Below are positions 8,296-16,474 of a stretch of DNA of 64,000 nucleotides, piece by piece; within the stretch, counting starts at the first letter, position 1; each line of letters begins with the position of its first letter. A program made the translations under genes and the position numbers. Location of the stretch: positions 1-64,000 of the forward strand of contig CAJIZC010000005.1 in NCBI GenBank assembly GCA_905181785.1, in the 5' to 3' direction. This stretch comes from an uncultured Candidatus Poseidoniales archaeon (GTDB lineage: Archaea > Thermoplasmatota > Poseidoniia > Poseidoniales > Poseidoniaceae). Below the pieces are notes generated by a model. The model worked only from the letters and a program-made list of their open reading frames with translations. It had not been told where the DNA came from and did not search any database.

Positions 8296-8787
8296 ATGGC
8301 TGTTGGACAACAAGGAGAATTCGTCGCCGTCGTCAATGACACGGACCCCACCAGTGGTGGAAAGTCCTACTCGCTGAAAATCAGTGGAAATAATCACGCC
8401 CAACTTTTGGGTAAAAAAATCGGGGATACCGTTGATGGAATCTTCGTTGGCGAGGGTGAACAGACCCTCTCTGGTTACAAATTGCAAATCACTGGCGGCT
8501 CCGACAAGACCGGAACCCCACTTCGACGTGACCTTGAAGGCGGATCTCGCCAAGCAGTCCTTGTCACACGGTCTGTTGGATTCAAAGGACACAACCTCGT
8601 GTTCAAGACGAAGGGCGGCGAAAAGAAGCGTTTCCGCTACAAGCCTGATGGCCTACGCAAGCGCCGATACTTCCGTGGCAACACCGTCAACCAAGACACA
8701 CGCCAAATCAACCTCAAAGTCATCGATTCGGGCAACAAGTCCCTTGCTGACATCCTCTCTGCTGGTAGCGAAGAAGCATCGGAGTGA
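8296..8787 (+). CDS. rps6e: 30S ribosomal protein S6e
   Basis: 163 residues; the small-subunit protein eS6 of archaea and eukaryotes. KIGDTVDG, YKLQITGGSDKTGTPLRRDL and the basic GGEKKRFRYKPDGLRKRRYFRG are characteristic of the family. The N-terminus at ATG 8296 is supported by GAGGTG five bases upstream. It lies 39 bases before the aIF2-gamma gene, an arrangement common in archaeal genomes, and the two plus the PIN-domain gene probably form one translation-related operon. The C-terminal 20 residues after NLKVID are archaeal-length, without the long phosphorylated tail of eukaryotic S6. Confidence 0.93.
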   Translation: MAVGQQGEFVAVVNDTDPTSGGKSYSLKISGNNHAQLLGKKIGDTVDGIFVGEGEQTLSGYKLQITGGSDKTGTPLRRDLEGGSRQAVLVTRSVGFKGHNLVFKTKGGEKKRFRYKPDGLRKRRYFRGNTVNQDTRQINLKVIDSGNKSLADILSAGSEEASE

Positions 8788-8826
8788 AACCCGAGAGGGC
8801 TTTCGAGATAATGGAGTGAAGGAAGC

Positions 8827-10065
8827 ATGGCACGAGCGCTTCCAGCACAACCACAAGTTAACATCGGTCTAGTCGGCCACGTCGACCACGGAAAAACGAC
8901 TTTGACGCAAGCGCTGTCAGGGGTTTGGACCGATACACACTCCGAAGAACGTAAGCGTGGTATCTCGATTAAACTCGGCTACGCAGACACTGCTTTTTAC
9001 AAAACCAAGGAAGGTCAATTCTATCCAACTGGACGGCGCCCTGACGGTGCAGAAGATGTGGCAGAGGAATTGCAGCGAGTCGTTTCATTTGTTGACGCTC
9101 CTGGCCACGAGACCTTGATGGCCATCATGATCACGGGTGCATCGATTATGGATGGCGCAATGTTGATGGTTGCAGCAAACGAAACGTGCCCCCAACCCCA
9201 AACTCGAGAACACCTGATGGCGCTTGAAATCGCAGGGATCGAAAACATCGTCATCGTTCAAAACAAGATCGACCTTGTTACACGCGAGCGAGCGCTTGAA
9301 TCTCATGCTGAGATCTCAGCATTCCTTGACGGCACCATCGCTCAAAACGCCCCAATTATCCCCGTATCTGCCCACCATGACGTCAACCTCGACATTCTAA
9401 TCGATGCCATCGAGAAGACCATTCCTACCCCCGACCGCTCCAGCGATAAGCGCTCAATCATGCACGTAGCTCGCTCTTTCGACATCAACCGTCCAGGCAC
9501 CCGCCCGACGAAACTTCGCGGTGGTGTGATTGGAGGCAGCATTGTTGAAGGGAACTTCAAACTTGGCGATGAGATCATCATCGGTCCTGGTCGTAAAATC
9601 GAGCAAGGCAACAAAACTCATTGGGAACCAATCGCAGCAACCGTAAGCAGCATGCAAGGCGGCGGTCTCGACCTTGAGGCAATGCACGCAGGTGGATTGT
9701 GTGGCATGGCGACAATGCTCGACCCTTCGATCACAACATCCGACAACCTCTCAGGCCAAGTGGTCGCCCGTAAAGGCGATCTACCCGACGTACGAACATC
9801 CGTTAATATCTCGATTAAGTTGATGGAAACAATGGTTGCCGGTGAAGGTGAAGCCCCTGAAAAGATTCACCCGTTGCGCAACAATGAGATGCTGATGATC
9901 AACGTGGCAACCGCAACTTCAGTTGGTGTGACGAAGAGCGCAGAGAAGGGGCGAGCAACCCTTGACCTTCGGCTCCCAATCTGCGCCGACCCCGGCCAGC
10001 GAGTTTCCCTTTCCCGTCGCGTCGGCACACGCTGGCGATTGATTGGATACGGCACGATTGAATGA
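8827..10065 (+). CDS. eif2g: Translation initiation factor aIF2 subunit gamma
   Basis: 412 residues. The GTPase carries GHVDHGKTTL (G1, residues 17-26), DAPGHE (G3, 91-96) and NKIDL (G4), then EF-Tu-like domains 2 and 3, as expected of the subunit that delivers initiator Met-tRNA to the ribosome. Between switch 1 and switch 2 most archaeal and eukaryotic gamma subunits have a small zinc-binding knuckle with four cysteines; here that stretch (about 52-85) has no cysteine at all. It is preceded by GGAGTGAAGGAAGC and followed 33 bases later by the PIN-domain gene. Confidence 0.95.
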   Translation: MARALPAQPQVNIGLVGHVDHGKTTLTQALSGVWTDTHSEERKRGISIKLGYADTAFYKTKEGQFYPTGRRPDGAEDVAEELQRVVSFVDAPGHETLMAIMITGASIMDGAMLMVAANETCPQPQTREHLMALEIAGIENIVIVQNKIDLVTRERALESHAEISAFLDGTIAQNAPIIPVSAHHDVNLDILIDAIEKTIPTPDRSSDKRSIMHVARSFDINRPGTRPTKLRGGVIGGSIVEGNFKLGDEIIIGPGRKIEQGNKTHWEPIAATVSSMQGGGLDLEAMHAGGLCGMATMLDPSITTSDNLSGQVVARKGDLPDVRTSVNISIKLMETMVAGEGEAPEKIHPLRNNEMLMINVATATSVGVTKSAEKGRATLDLRLPICADPGQRVSLSRRVGTRWRLIGYGTIE

Positions 10066-10098
10066 ATTCATTCCGCCTCATCGATGTGGAGAGGAATC

Positions 10099-10482
10099 AT
10101 GCAACAAATTCTCGTCGACGCATGCGGCTGGGTTGCTGTTGTTGATTCGGGAATGAATTTCGATTCAGAAGTGCTCAACATTCTTGGACGACCTCAGTTG
10201 CTCTTGTTACCAAAAGTGATTGAAGAACTTCGTCAACTCGATGCACTTAGACCCCGTGGCAAGAAACTCTTACTGGAATTGCTGACCGCAAAATCGGAAA
10301 GAGTCGAGCCAAGACCAGATGCAGGCGAACACACAGACGATCAGTTGGTTGATCTGGCTCGGGCCTCTGCCATGACCGTACTTACCGTAGATGTTCAGCT
10401 CAAGCGAAGGCTGTTTGAACGGGCTGTGCCTGTCTTGGAAGTAACCAAAAAGAAACGCCTCCGGCTCATCGAAGGGCTATAG
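10099..10482 (+). CDS. PIN-domain ribonuclease-like protein (Fcf1/Utp24-type)
   Basis: 127 residues. The PIN fold is indicated by an N-terminal ILVDACGW with the first metal-binding Asp, LPKVIEELRQL with the conserved Glu, HTDDQLVDLA and MTVLTVDVQLKRRLFE with further acidic residues. PIN proteins encoded next to aIF2-gamma and S6e in archaea resemble the eukaryotic rRNA-processing nucleases Fcf1/Utp24, so a role in pre-rRNA cleavage is a reasonable inference. A VapC toxin role is less likely because no antitoxin gene is adjacent. GGAGAGG precedes ATG 10099. Confidence 0.7.
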   Translation: MQQILVDACGWVAVVDSGMNFDSEVLNILGRPQLLLLPKVIEELRQLDALRPRGKKLLLELLTAKSERVEPRPDAGEHTDDQLVDLARASAMTVLTVDVQLKRRLFERAVPVLEVTKKKRLRLIEGL

Positions 10483-10586
10483 AACGGGATGAGCAGAAGA
10501 TTTTGGAGGATGTTCCACCTCATCCTTCCGCTCAGAGTGAAAAAACCCTGAGATGAAGTGGTAACAACCTATGCCGGTAGGAACTT

Positions 10587-10594
10587 CATATACC
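10587..10594 (+). promoter_or_regulatory. TATA box of a leaderless promoter (CATATACC)
   Basis: CATATACC is centred 25-26 bases before ATG 10615, the spacing expected between an archaeal TATA box and the transcription start, so the mRNA probably begins at the start codon. No Shine-Dalgarno sequence is present. The same ten bases, CATATACCAT, occur at 61262 at an equivalent distance from another regulator start. Confidence 0.6.
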
Positions 10595-10614
10595 ATTAAT
10601 TTCACGTTGTTGTT

Positions 10615-11025
10615 ATGCCCAATGTGGAGACATTTGTTGATGGTCAAGACGAAACTCGAGATGAGATTAATCTCGACCACATCAAGACTGTTGCGGAGGC
10701 ACTGGTCGACTTAGGCAATCCCAAGCCGGCGGTGAGGGTGTTGCTTTGTTTACATATTCATGGAACTATATCGAGTAAGGAATTACAATCGTATTGTCAA
10801 CTTCGTCAGCCTGAGATCAGCAACGCTGTGAATAAACTCGCTGAACTCTCCTTCCTCGAAATTCAAAAATCCCCGAACAAAGGACGGGGGCGCCCACACC
10901 ACATCTACCGATTGAGTAAGCCAATCGATGAGTGCGTTCAACATTTCATGAGAGAAACCGAATTGCGAATTCAGCGCATGAGCAAAAAACTCGAGAATGT
11001 ACGTCTCCTCTCTCAAGACTTGTAA
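10615..11025 (+). CDS. Winged-helix transcriptional regulator
   Basis: 136 residues. Residues about 25-110 form a winged helix: AVRVLLCLHIHGTISSKEL, then LRQPEISNAVNKLAELSFL as the recognition helix, and a basic wing NKGRGRPHHIYRLSKP. The C-terminal 30 residues (ETELRIQRMSKKLENVRLL) look like a dimerising coiled coil. This is the general MarR/TrmB/GntR-like architecture of single-domain archaeal regulators. The target is unknown. Transcription is probably leaderless from the TATA box at 10587. It is convergent with the DUF357 cluster, so it is not obviously the local regulator of that cluster. Confidence 0.7.
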   Translation: MPNVETFVDGQDETRDEINLDHIKTVAEALVDLGNPKPAVRVLLCLHIHGTISSKELQSYCQLRQPEISNAVNKLAELSFLEIQKSPNKGRGRPHHIYRLSKPIDECVQHFMRETELRIQRMSKKLENVRLLSQDL

Positions 11026-11028
11026 GCA

Positions 11029-11328
11029 TCAAGGCAGCGTGAACAAAACGTCATCGCCATGCCCGTCAAGAAGGCCGAGTTTTACCCCTGCATCAATCCA
11101 AGCATGAGCGTAGTTAATCGCTCCAAAAGCCCTCACTCGGTCTCCTATGTTGAGAAAATGTTGGGCATCAAAGGCATAATCATCGGCCATTCGAAGCATG
11201 ATCATCAACTGTTCGGATTCAGGAGTGCCCTCCGCATGAATCGGGGTTGCTTTTGCGCGTGCTCTTCGAGTGATATCGAGGTATTTCTCCACCCGGTCAT
11301 TGGATACTTGGTCCATTGATTCGCTCAT
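11029..11328 (-). CDS. DUF357 family protein
   Basis: 99 residues matching the archaeal DUF357 family of small helical proteins: RVEKYLDITRRA, MLRMADDYAFDAQHFLNIGD and AFGAINYAHAWIDAGVKLGLLD are family signatures. The function is unknown. Its ATG overlaps the stop of the beta-propeller gene upstream (TGATG), so the two are translationally coupled, and that gene in turn overlaps the AAA-like gene in the same way. This conserved-looking coupling is the best clue to its role. Confidence 0.8.
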   Translation of the reverse strand: MSESMDQVSNDRVEKYLDITRRARAKATPIHAEGTPESEQLMIMLRMADDYAFDAQHFLNIGDRVRAFGAINYAHAWIDAGVKLGLLDGHGDDVLFTLP

Positions 11329-12374
11329 TCGCCGCCCTCCTTTTGCCGCTTAAGCAAGCGACGTACGTCTTCAGTTCGTCCGAGTGCACCGTAGAGCTCA
11401 ACTGCTCTCGAGAGCCGACCTTCATCCTCCGCAGTTTGTGCACGAGCGAACAACGATCGGCGCTCTTCCCAATTTTTAGCCAACGCAGCCTCTGCTGCTG
11501 CTTCGTAACGCCCTTGGCGTTCTGCTTGAGCCAAATGAGGCGCTGTCCAGCGACGAACCAGGCCATCTCTGGTGGCTGTCGCCATAGCATCTGGCGTCAG
11601 TCCTACGAGTAAATCCCCTAGGTTCATGCCTTGCCCCAACATTTGGGATGCTTCTGAATCCTCTGCCGAACTCGAAAGGTGGTGAAGATGCCCTTCGATA
11701 CCGAGCACCCACCATCCATCGGCACTGCGAACCCCTTCCATTGGTTCGAGCGAGTCATGTTCGACGCGTTCAAGCGCATCCCACCCAAACGGATGAGGGA
11801 CGCCTTCCCAAATTCCGCCATCGCTGGCTTGCATGAGCAAACGGCCTTGCATCAAGGGCGTGACCCAACTCCAAATTCGGTCTTCAAGGCATCGCTTCTG
11901 ATCGTTGTGTGCCAATCGGGCGCACCACAATCGGCCGTCATCGGCCTGCCACATCATGTGCTCTCGATCGAGCCAACCAAGCAGACGGCGTACTTTGCCG
12001 CTTTCGAGGCGCCTGAGACCCCTTCCTTCGTGTGAAAAGAGGTGAAGGTGCCCTTTGCGGCCAGAGAGGATCCAACCGCCTCCTGGGCGTGCTGAGACGT
12101 CTGTGAAGCCCCCTGTCGTTGAGCGACCTTCGTGAAGCATCGTTCCGTCGCTGGTTGAAAGAACATAGAAACCGTGAGCTGCGAGGACTGCGACAACCCC
12201 GTTGTTGACGCGCACAGCATGCGCTTTGAACGGAAGCTCAATTCGCCAACGAATGGCTCCATCAACTTCGAGCATGAATAAATCCAGCCCGCTGCTGACG
12301 ATCATTCCGCCTTCGGCAGCGGTGATTGCAGCAATGCGGTTTGGTGCTTGCCACGACCAAGTAATCGACCACAT
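11325..12374 (-). CDS. Beta-propeller (WD40/PQQ-like) protein with helical C-terminus
   Basis: 349 residues, not recognised as a named family. Repeating four-strand units of about 40 residues are visible, each with a WxW, GxxxV or aspartate-turn pattern (for example ITAAEGGMIVSSGLDLFMLE, GVVAVLAAHGFYVLSTSDG, GWILSGRKGHLHLFSHEG, GWWVLGIEGHLHHLS), giving an intracellular propeller of six or seven blades. The last 60 residues are helical (EAALAKNWEERRSLFARAQ, LYGALGRTEDVRRLLKRQ) and resemble a tetratricopeptide-like tail, suggesting a scaffold. ATG 12374 overlaps the TGA of the upstream gene, and its own stop overlaps the DUF357 start. No signal peptide is seen. Confidence 0.6.
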   Translation of the reverse strand: MWSITWSWQAPNRIAAITAAEGGMIVSSGLDLFMLEVDGAIRWRIELPFKAHAVRVNNGVVAVLAAHGFYVLSTSDGTMLHEGRSTTGGFTDVSARPGGGWILSGRKGHLHLFSHEGRGLRRLESGKVRRLLGWLDREHMMWQADDGRLWCARLAHNDQKRCLEDRIWSWVTPLMQGRLLMQASDGGIWEGVPHPFGWDALERVEHDSLEPMEGVRSADGWWVLGIEGHLHHLSSSAEDSEASQMLGQGMNLGDLLVGLTPDAMATATRDGLVRRWTAPHLAQAERQGRYEAAAEAALAKNWEERRSLFARAQTAEDEGRLSRAVELYGALGRTEDVRRLLKRQKEGGE

Positions 12375-14302
12375 CAAGCCTCACCTCCCTTTGCGCCCCA
12401 GACTTTGAGTTGAGCCTTTGCGGTGGACGTCATGGTGTAAAAACGACTTCTTCCAACGGTACGGGCGTTCAAAACCCCACCCTTGAGCAGGCGGCTGGAA
12501 ATTTGAGAAAGTCTTGAGCGTTTGACGTTTAGATCGGCAAGAAGCGTTTTGTCAGAAGGCGAATACTTTCGTTGTTCAGCAACAGCCAGAACTGCCATTT
12601 CATTGGCGTTGAGGTTGGAAAGAAGCGCCACGTCCAATGGGTGCTCTTCATGATTTGTCACTGGCTTGTGTTGCAGGCCAGCGAGTGCATCGATGAACCC
12701 GCGTTGTGAGGCAAGAGTGTTTGTTTGACCTCCATTGGAGATTGCGCTGACTAAGGCTTGAACGGCTTGAGTCAGTGTGGCCAGTTGGGCTGGTGATTCA
12801 TCCAACGGAGCAGGTGAGTGGAATGGAACATAATCCATGTTGGAAAGTTCTGTGTTTTCAACAAAAACTTCCTCCTCTTGTGCCTCAAAAAAGCCCACTT
12901 CATCATGAATCAGCTCTGCAGACGGTTCAACTGGTGGGTCAATCGTTTCTTCTTCCAACGGTGGCAAGCCTGAAAAAGCATCTTGTGGATTTCCTGCAAT
13001 CCACAATTCAGTGCCCGAATCTTCTTCATCAACAGGTGCAGCATGTGCGTCGCGTATTCGGCCAACTATGCTGGAAAACATACCGCTGATCGCCGGCGGA
13101 CCGGGATCGGCCACTGCGGCAACAAATTCTGGTGTTTGAGGCAGTGCCTTGAATGGGATTTCGGGGAGTTCCTCATCCGTAGAGATCTGTTCATCAAGTT
13201 GTTCGAGGTTGAGTTCAAAACCGAGCATGTTGTCGAGTATTTTGACATCATCTTCCACATCCCTCATGCTTTGTCGTTCCGTCCAAGGCGTTGATGCATC
13301 GAGGATCTCGCCGTTCCCTTCATCGATGGACTGAATTGGTTCAGGTGCAACTATGACGTCTGCATCCTCTTCTTCATGCTCATTTTCTTCATACCCACCA
13401 AGCGCTGGATTGGATTCTGCAATCGGGTTTGAAGCGGCCTCTTCTTCCAACAAGGCACCATCGTCCATGGGCTGGAAACTAGGAACAATCGGAGGCGCAT
13501 CCAAGCTGAGGATGCGATCGATGCCAGCCAGAGAACTCGGGTTCAATGAGGCGTCCACGGCGTTACGTAGTGTTCTGATGATCCGCCCAGGGTTCCCATG
13601 AGATTTATCGCGCAAATGGCGGGCATCCTCCACCGAAAGAAGAAATTCTTCATTGCTCACGCTCTTGACCCTGCTTTCGACCAAGGCTTGGATTTCATCG
13701 ATTGTAAAGGGCTCAAGGTGATGATTGCTGTCGAACATGTGGTGCAATTGGTCAGGAAATTGTGCTTTTTGCATCGTTTCAATCACCACAACAAGGACAC
13801 ACTGGACCCGATTGAGTGCGGCTCCAGCGGACGTCAAGGCTTGTGTAAGCAGATTCATTTCGACGCCTTGTGCATCGATTACAATCAACGGTAGGCTTTG
13901 ATTGTGGGCGCGAGAAGCATCGACCAATTTCTGTACAACTTGCGACCAACCAGTGGGTGCTTCAGTGCCTGTTAATTGGAAATATGCCTCCCGAAGCAGT
14001 CCTAAGGCCGGATTCTGGTGCGAGATGTGGTCGATATGAACCGAGGTGGGAGCGTGGTTGGAAAGGCAGCGGAGCAATGACGATCTGCCGGAGCCCATTT
14101 CACCTGAAAGCAGGACACGTCGAACTGATTTGAAACGAATATACTGCAACATAGCGTTCTTTTGATGCACCCGCCCTACAAGCAGGTGGCTTTGGCTCGC
14201 CTCAAGAGGCAGCGTTGAGAATGGGTTCGACGAAAGAGGCGGCAGATCAATTTCTATTCCCTCGACTTCCATGAACCGAGCAACGGCAGAGGGGTATTTC
14301 AT
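12374..14302 (-). CDS. AAA-like ATPase with altered P-loop and C-terminal winged helix
   Basis: 642 residues. The N-terminal 270 residues follow an Orc/AAA pattern: LVGRVHQKNAMLQY, P-loop GEMGSGRSS (67-75), LPLIVIDAQG as the Walker B strand, then a lid with SHGNPGRIIRTLRNAVD. The Walker A lysine is replaced by Arg73 and there is no Glu after the Walker B Asp, so ATP hydrolysis is doubtful. Residues 280-520 are acidic and probably disordered. The C-terminus (about 570-640) is a winged helix, ALLSNLNANEMAVLAVAE and LNVKRSRLSQISSRLLKGGV, like archaeal MarR-type DNA binders. It heads the three-gene overlapping cluster; the gap upstream holds dense inverted repeats. Function unknown. Confidence 0.6.
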   Translation of the reverse strand: MKYPSAVARFMEVEGIEIDLPPLSSNPFSTLPLEASQSHLLVGRVHQKNAMLQYIRFKSVRRVLLSGEMGSGRSSLLRCLSNHAPTSVHIDHISHQNPALGLLREAYFQLTGTEAPTGWSQVVQKLVDASRAHNQSLPLIVIDAQGVEMNLLTQALTSAGAALNRVQCVLVVVIETMQKAQFPDQLHHMFDSNHHLEPFTIDEIQALVESRVKSVSNEEFLLSVEDARHLRDKSHGNPGRIIRTLRNAVDASLNPSSLAGIDRILSLDAPPIVPSFQPMDDGALLEEEAASNPIAESNPALGGYEENEHEEEDADVIVAPEPIQSIDEGNGEILDASTPWTERQSMRDVEDDVKILDNMLGFELNLEQLDEQISTDEELPEIPFKALPQTPEFVAAVADPGPPAISGMFSSIVGRIRDAHAAPVDEEDSGTELWIAGNPQDAFSGLPPLEEETIDPPVEPSAELIHDEVGFFEAQEEEVFVENTELSNMDYVPFHSPAPLDESPAQLATLTQAVQALVSAISNGGQTNTLASQRGFIDALAGLQHKPVTNHEEHPLDVALLSNLNANEMAVLAVAEQRKYSPSDKTLLADLNVKRSRLSQISSRLLKGGVLNARTVGRSRFYTMTSTAKAQLKVWGAKGGEA

Positions 14303-14340
14303 CTTTGAGGGCTTTTCGAGACCCTTGGGACACGTTAGGA

Positions 14341-14434
14341 ACCGTTATTCGCAAAACGGGCGGCAGTTAAGGACCGTTTTTAACGGGTTTTTAACGCACC
14401 CCTAACGCGTTATCAAAACCGTTAGACCCGTTAA
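14341..14434. repeat. Cluster of GTTA/TAAC inverted repeats in the intergenic region
   Basis: Within 94 bases there are at least six copies of a TAACGG/TAACGC-type word on both strands: CCGTTA at 14342, TAACGG at 14381, TAACGC at 14392, the perfect 10-base palindrome TAACGCGTTA at 14403-14412, CCGTTA at 14419 and CCGTTAA at 14428. TTAACGGGT (14380-14388) and ACCCGTTAA (14426-14434) form a perfect 9-base inverted repeat around the palindrome. The cluster lies between the divergent AAA-like and HMG-CoA reductase genes. It could be a multi-site operator or an initiator-protein binding region; the sequence alone does not decide. Confidence 0.6.
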
Positions 14435-14555
14435 TCACGGTAGCAAATGCCCGCTTCAACAACCGCGTCCAATTCATTGACCGCTTGGCCAATCAGGCGT
14501 GGGCGTGCGATTGCTTGATGGGGTCAGCGCATGTGCAACACCTGAGGCGAACCAC

Positions 14556-15854
14556 ATGCCAGTAGAAAACAGTCGATTAGGCGGCTTTTTCCGCCATTCA
14601 GTAGCTGAACGTCGCCAAATAGTTGCAGATCTAGCCAACCTCACACCAGAGCAAATCGATGCACTGAGCGCTTGCGGAGAACTTGATGAAACCGCAGCAG
14701 ACCGTATGATTGAGAACGTGATTGGGACCATGTCCCTCCCGGTCGGTGTTGCAACCAATTTTGTGGTCGACCAAAAGCACTACCTCGTGCCATTTTGCCT
14801 CGAAGAATCAAGCGTAGTTGCCGCCGCCTCAAACATGGCAAAACGATGCTTGGCCCACGGTGGATTTCGATCCAACAACGACGCCCCTATGATGATCGCT
14901 CAACTGCAAATTATGGCTTGCTCAGACCCTAAAGCGGCTGAAAACGCACTGCATCAAGCCAGTGAAGAGTTAATGGCGCTTTGCAACAGCCTTCCATCGA
15001 CCATGATTCGACTCGGCGGAGGGTGCAAAAGAATCGAGACTCGAACGATTCAGACCCTCAGTGGACCAATGGTGATTTTGCACATTGTCGTCGATTGCCG
15101 CGATGCAATGGGAGCGAACGCCGTCAACACAATGGCAGAATTGATCGCACCCCGCGTCGAGGCACTCACCCAAGGCAGGGTGCATTTGAAAATTCTTTCC
15201 AACCTCGCAGTTCATCGTTTAGCACGCATAGAAGCCACCTTCACACCGGAAGAGATTTCCGATGATGGAACGAAGGAGAACGGCCTCGAAGTGATTCAAG
15301 GCATCTTAGAAGCCCACCACTTCGCCTTAGCCGACCCGTTTCGTGCAGCAACTCACAACAAGGGCGTCATGAACGCCATCAGCAGCGTCGGTTTAGCCTG
15401 CGGACAAGACTGGCGGGCCATCGAAGCAGGATGCCACGCTTATGCTGCATTCGGAAAGGAGCACTATGGCTCGATGACGGACTGGCAGCGAACTGAAGAG
15501 GGCAACCTCCTAGGCCGCATTGAGACGCCAATGGCCGTGGGCATCGTTGGAGGCGCCTCAAAGGTCCATCCAGCCGCTCAAGCAAACCTTGCCATCCTTG
15601 GTGTAGAATCAGCACAGGAACTAGCGGGGATCATCGCTGCTTCTGGATTGGCTCAGAACCTCGGGGCGCTAAGAGCGCTTGCTACAAAGGGCATTCAAGC
15701 AGGCCACATGAAGCTCCATTCAAGGAACATGGCCGTCAGCGCTGGCGCCATAGGTGATGAAATCGAAATCATTGCCCAAAGGTTGCAAAAGGTGGACGGT
15801 CCAAAAACGCAGACTGTCGTAGAACAACTGTTGAGCGCCCTTCGAACAGAATGA
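14556..15854 (+). CDS. hmgA: HMG-CoA reductase, class II (bacterial type)
   Basis: 432 residues. It reduces 3-hydroxy-3-methylglutaryl-CoA to mevalonate, the committed step to archaeal isoprenoid lipids. Class II features are visible: RLGGFFRHSVAERRQIV, IENVIGTMSLPVGVATNF, CRDAMGANAVNTMAE (catalytic Asp), GQDWRAIEAGCHAYA and the C-terminal GHMKLHSRN with the catalytic His. Most archaea use class I; Thermoplasmatales and Archaeoglobales are known to have a class II enzyme of bacterial origin, so this fits a Thermoplasmatota host. ATG 14556, after GAGGCGAACC, was chosen over an upstream in-frame GTG. It is convergent with scpB, ending 3 bases from its stop. Confidence 0.93.
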   Translation: MPVENSRLGGFFRHSVAERRQIVADLANLTPEQIDALSACGELDETAADRMIENVIGTMSLPVGVATNFVVDQKHYLVPFCLEESSVVAAASNMAKRCLAHGGFRSNNDAPMMIAQLQIMACSDPKAAENALHQASEELMALCNSLPSTMIRLGGGCKRIETRTIQTLSGPMVILHIVVDCRDAMGANAVNTMAELIAPRVEALTQGRVHLKILSNLAVHRLARIEATFTPEEISDDGTKENGLEVIQGILEAHHFALADPFRAATHNKGVMNAISSVGLACGQDWRAIEAGCHAYAAFGKEHYGSMTDWQRTEEGNLLGRIETPMAVGIVGGASKVHPAAQANLAILGVESAQELAGIIAASGLAQNLGALRALATKGIQAGHMKLHSRNMAVSAGAIGDEIEIIAQRLQKVDGPKTQTVVEQLLSALRTE

Positions 15855-15856
15855 AC

Positions 15857-16465
15857 TCACTCTTCCTCGAGAAGAGGGAGCGTGGCTTGAACAAACCCGT
15901 CAATTTCCCCTTCCTCTTTGAGCACGGAGGCATCGGTCATGCCATCAAGCATGCCTGAACCCTTGACTTGCTCCCTAAACCATTGTTTGACCTTCTTACG
16001 GTCGGTGTATGGGCATCCAAATGCTTCTGAAAACCGACGCGTCGTGATCAGGCGTCGAGTGTTTCCATCCTTGCGCCGGTCAATCATCCCCAATTGGGCC
16101 AACTCCCGAACGTAATCGTAGGCTTTCTGCCCAAGCAATTCAACCAACCGGGACTGAGCCATCGGTTGGTGATAGGCAACCAGTGCCGCAGCCTTGAGGA
16201 GTTTTTGTGGAATTTCAGTTTTGGTTTCCTTCGGCAAATGGTTTGCAATGTCGGGTTTGACTTCAATGGCCCAACGATCTCCAACTTCAGCGACTTGCAG
16301 TGCGCCTCCTCGCCGACGTTTGAGGGTCGAGCGAAGCGAGTACAATGAATCAAGCATCTCATCCTCATCATAGCCCAAAGCCAGAGATAAATCTGCAACC
16401 GTCATCGAACGGCCTGCGCCAAACAAGGTTGCTTCCAAGAGGGTATCAAGTGGCACTTCTGACAT
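15857..16465 (-). CDS. scpB: Segregation and condensation protein ScpB
   Basis: 202 residues. Tandem winged helices are typical of ScpB: LLEATLFGAGRSMTVADLSLAL and YSLRSTLKRRRGGALQVAEVGDRWAI in the first half, then LLKAAALVAYHQPMAQSRLVELLG and DYVRELAQLGMIDRRKD in the second, close to the canonical pattern in which AL..IAY.QPI is conserved. ScpB dimers bind the ScpA kleisin and regulate the SMC ATPase. It is the last gene of the smc-scpA-scpB operon, starting 9 bases after scpA with GAGGGATTATT before the ATG. The C-terminal 25 residues are acidic. Confidence 0.88.
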   Translation of the reverse strand: MSEVPLDTLLEATLFGAGRSMTVADLSLALGYDEDEMLDSLYSLRSTLKRRRGGALQVAEVGDRWAIEVKPDIANHLPKETKTEIPQKLLKAAALVAYHQPMAQSRLVELLGQKAYDYVRELAQLGMIDRRKDGNTRRLITTRRFSEAFGCPYTDRKKVKQWFREQVKGSGMLDGMTDASVLKEEGEIDGFVQATLPLLEEE

Positions 16466-16474
16466 AATAATCCC

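Noticed and set aside
10099-10482. VapC toxin of a toxin-antitoxin pair
   Set aside because: No antitoxin-like gene is adjacent; the S6e and aIF2-gamma context favours an rRNA-processing PIN protein.
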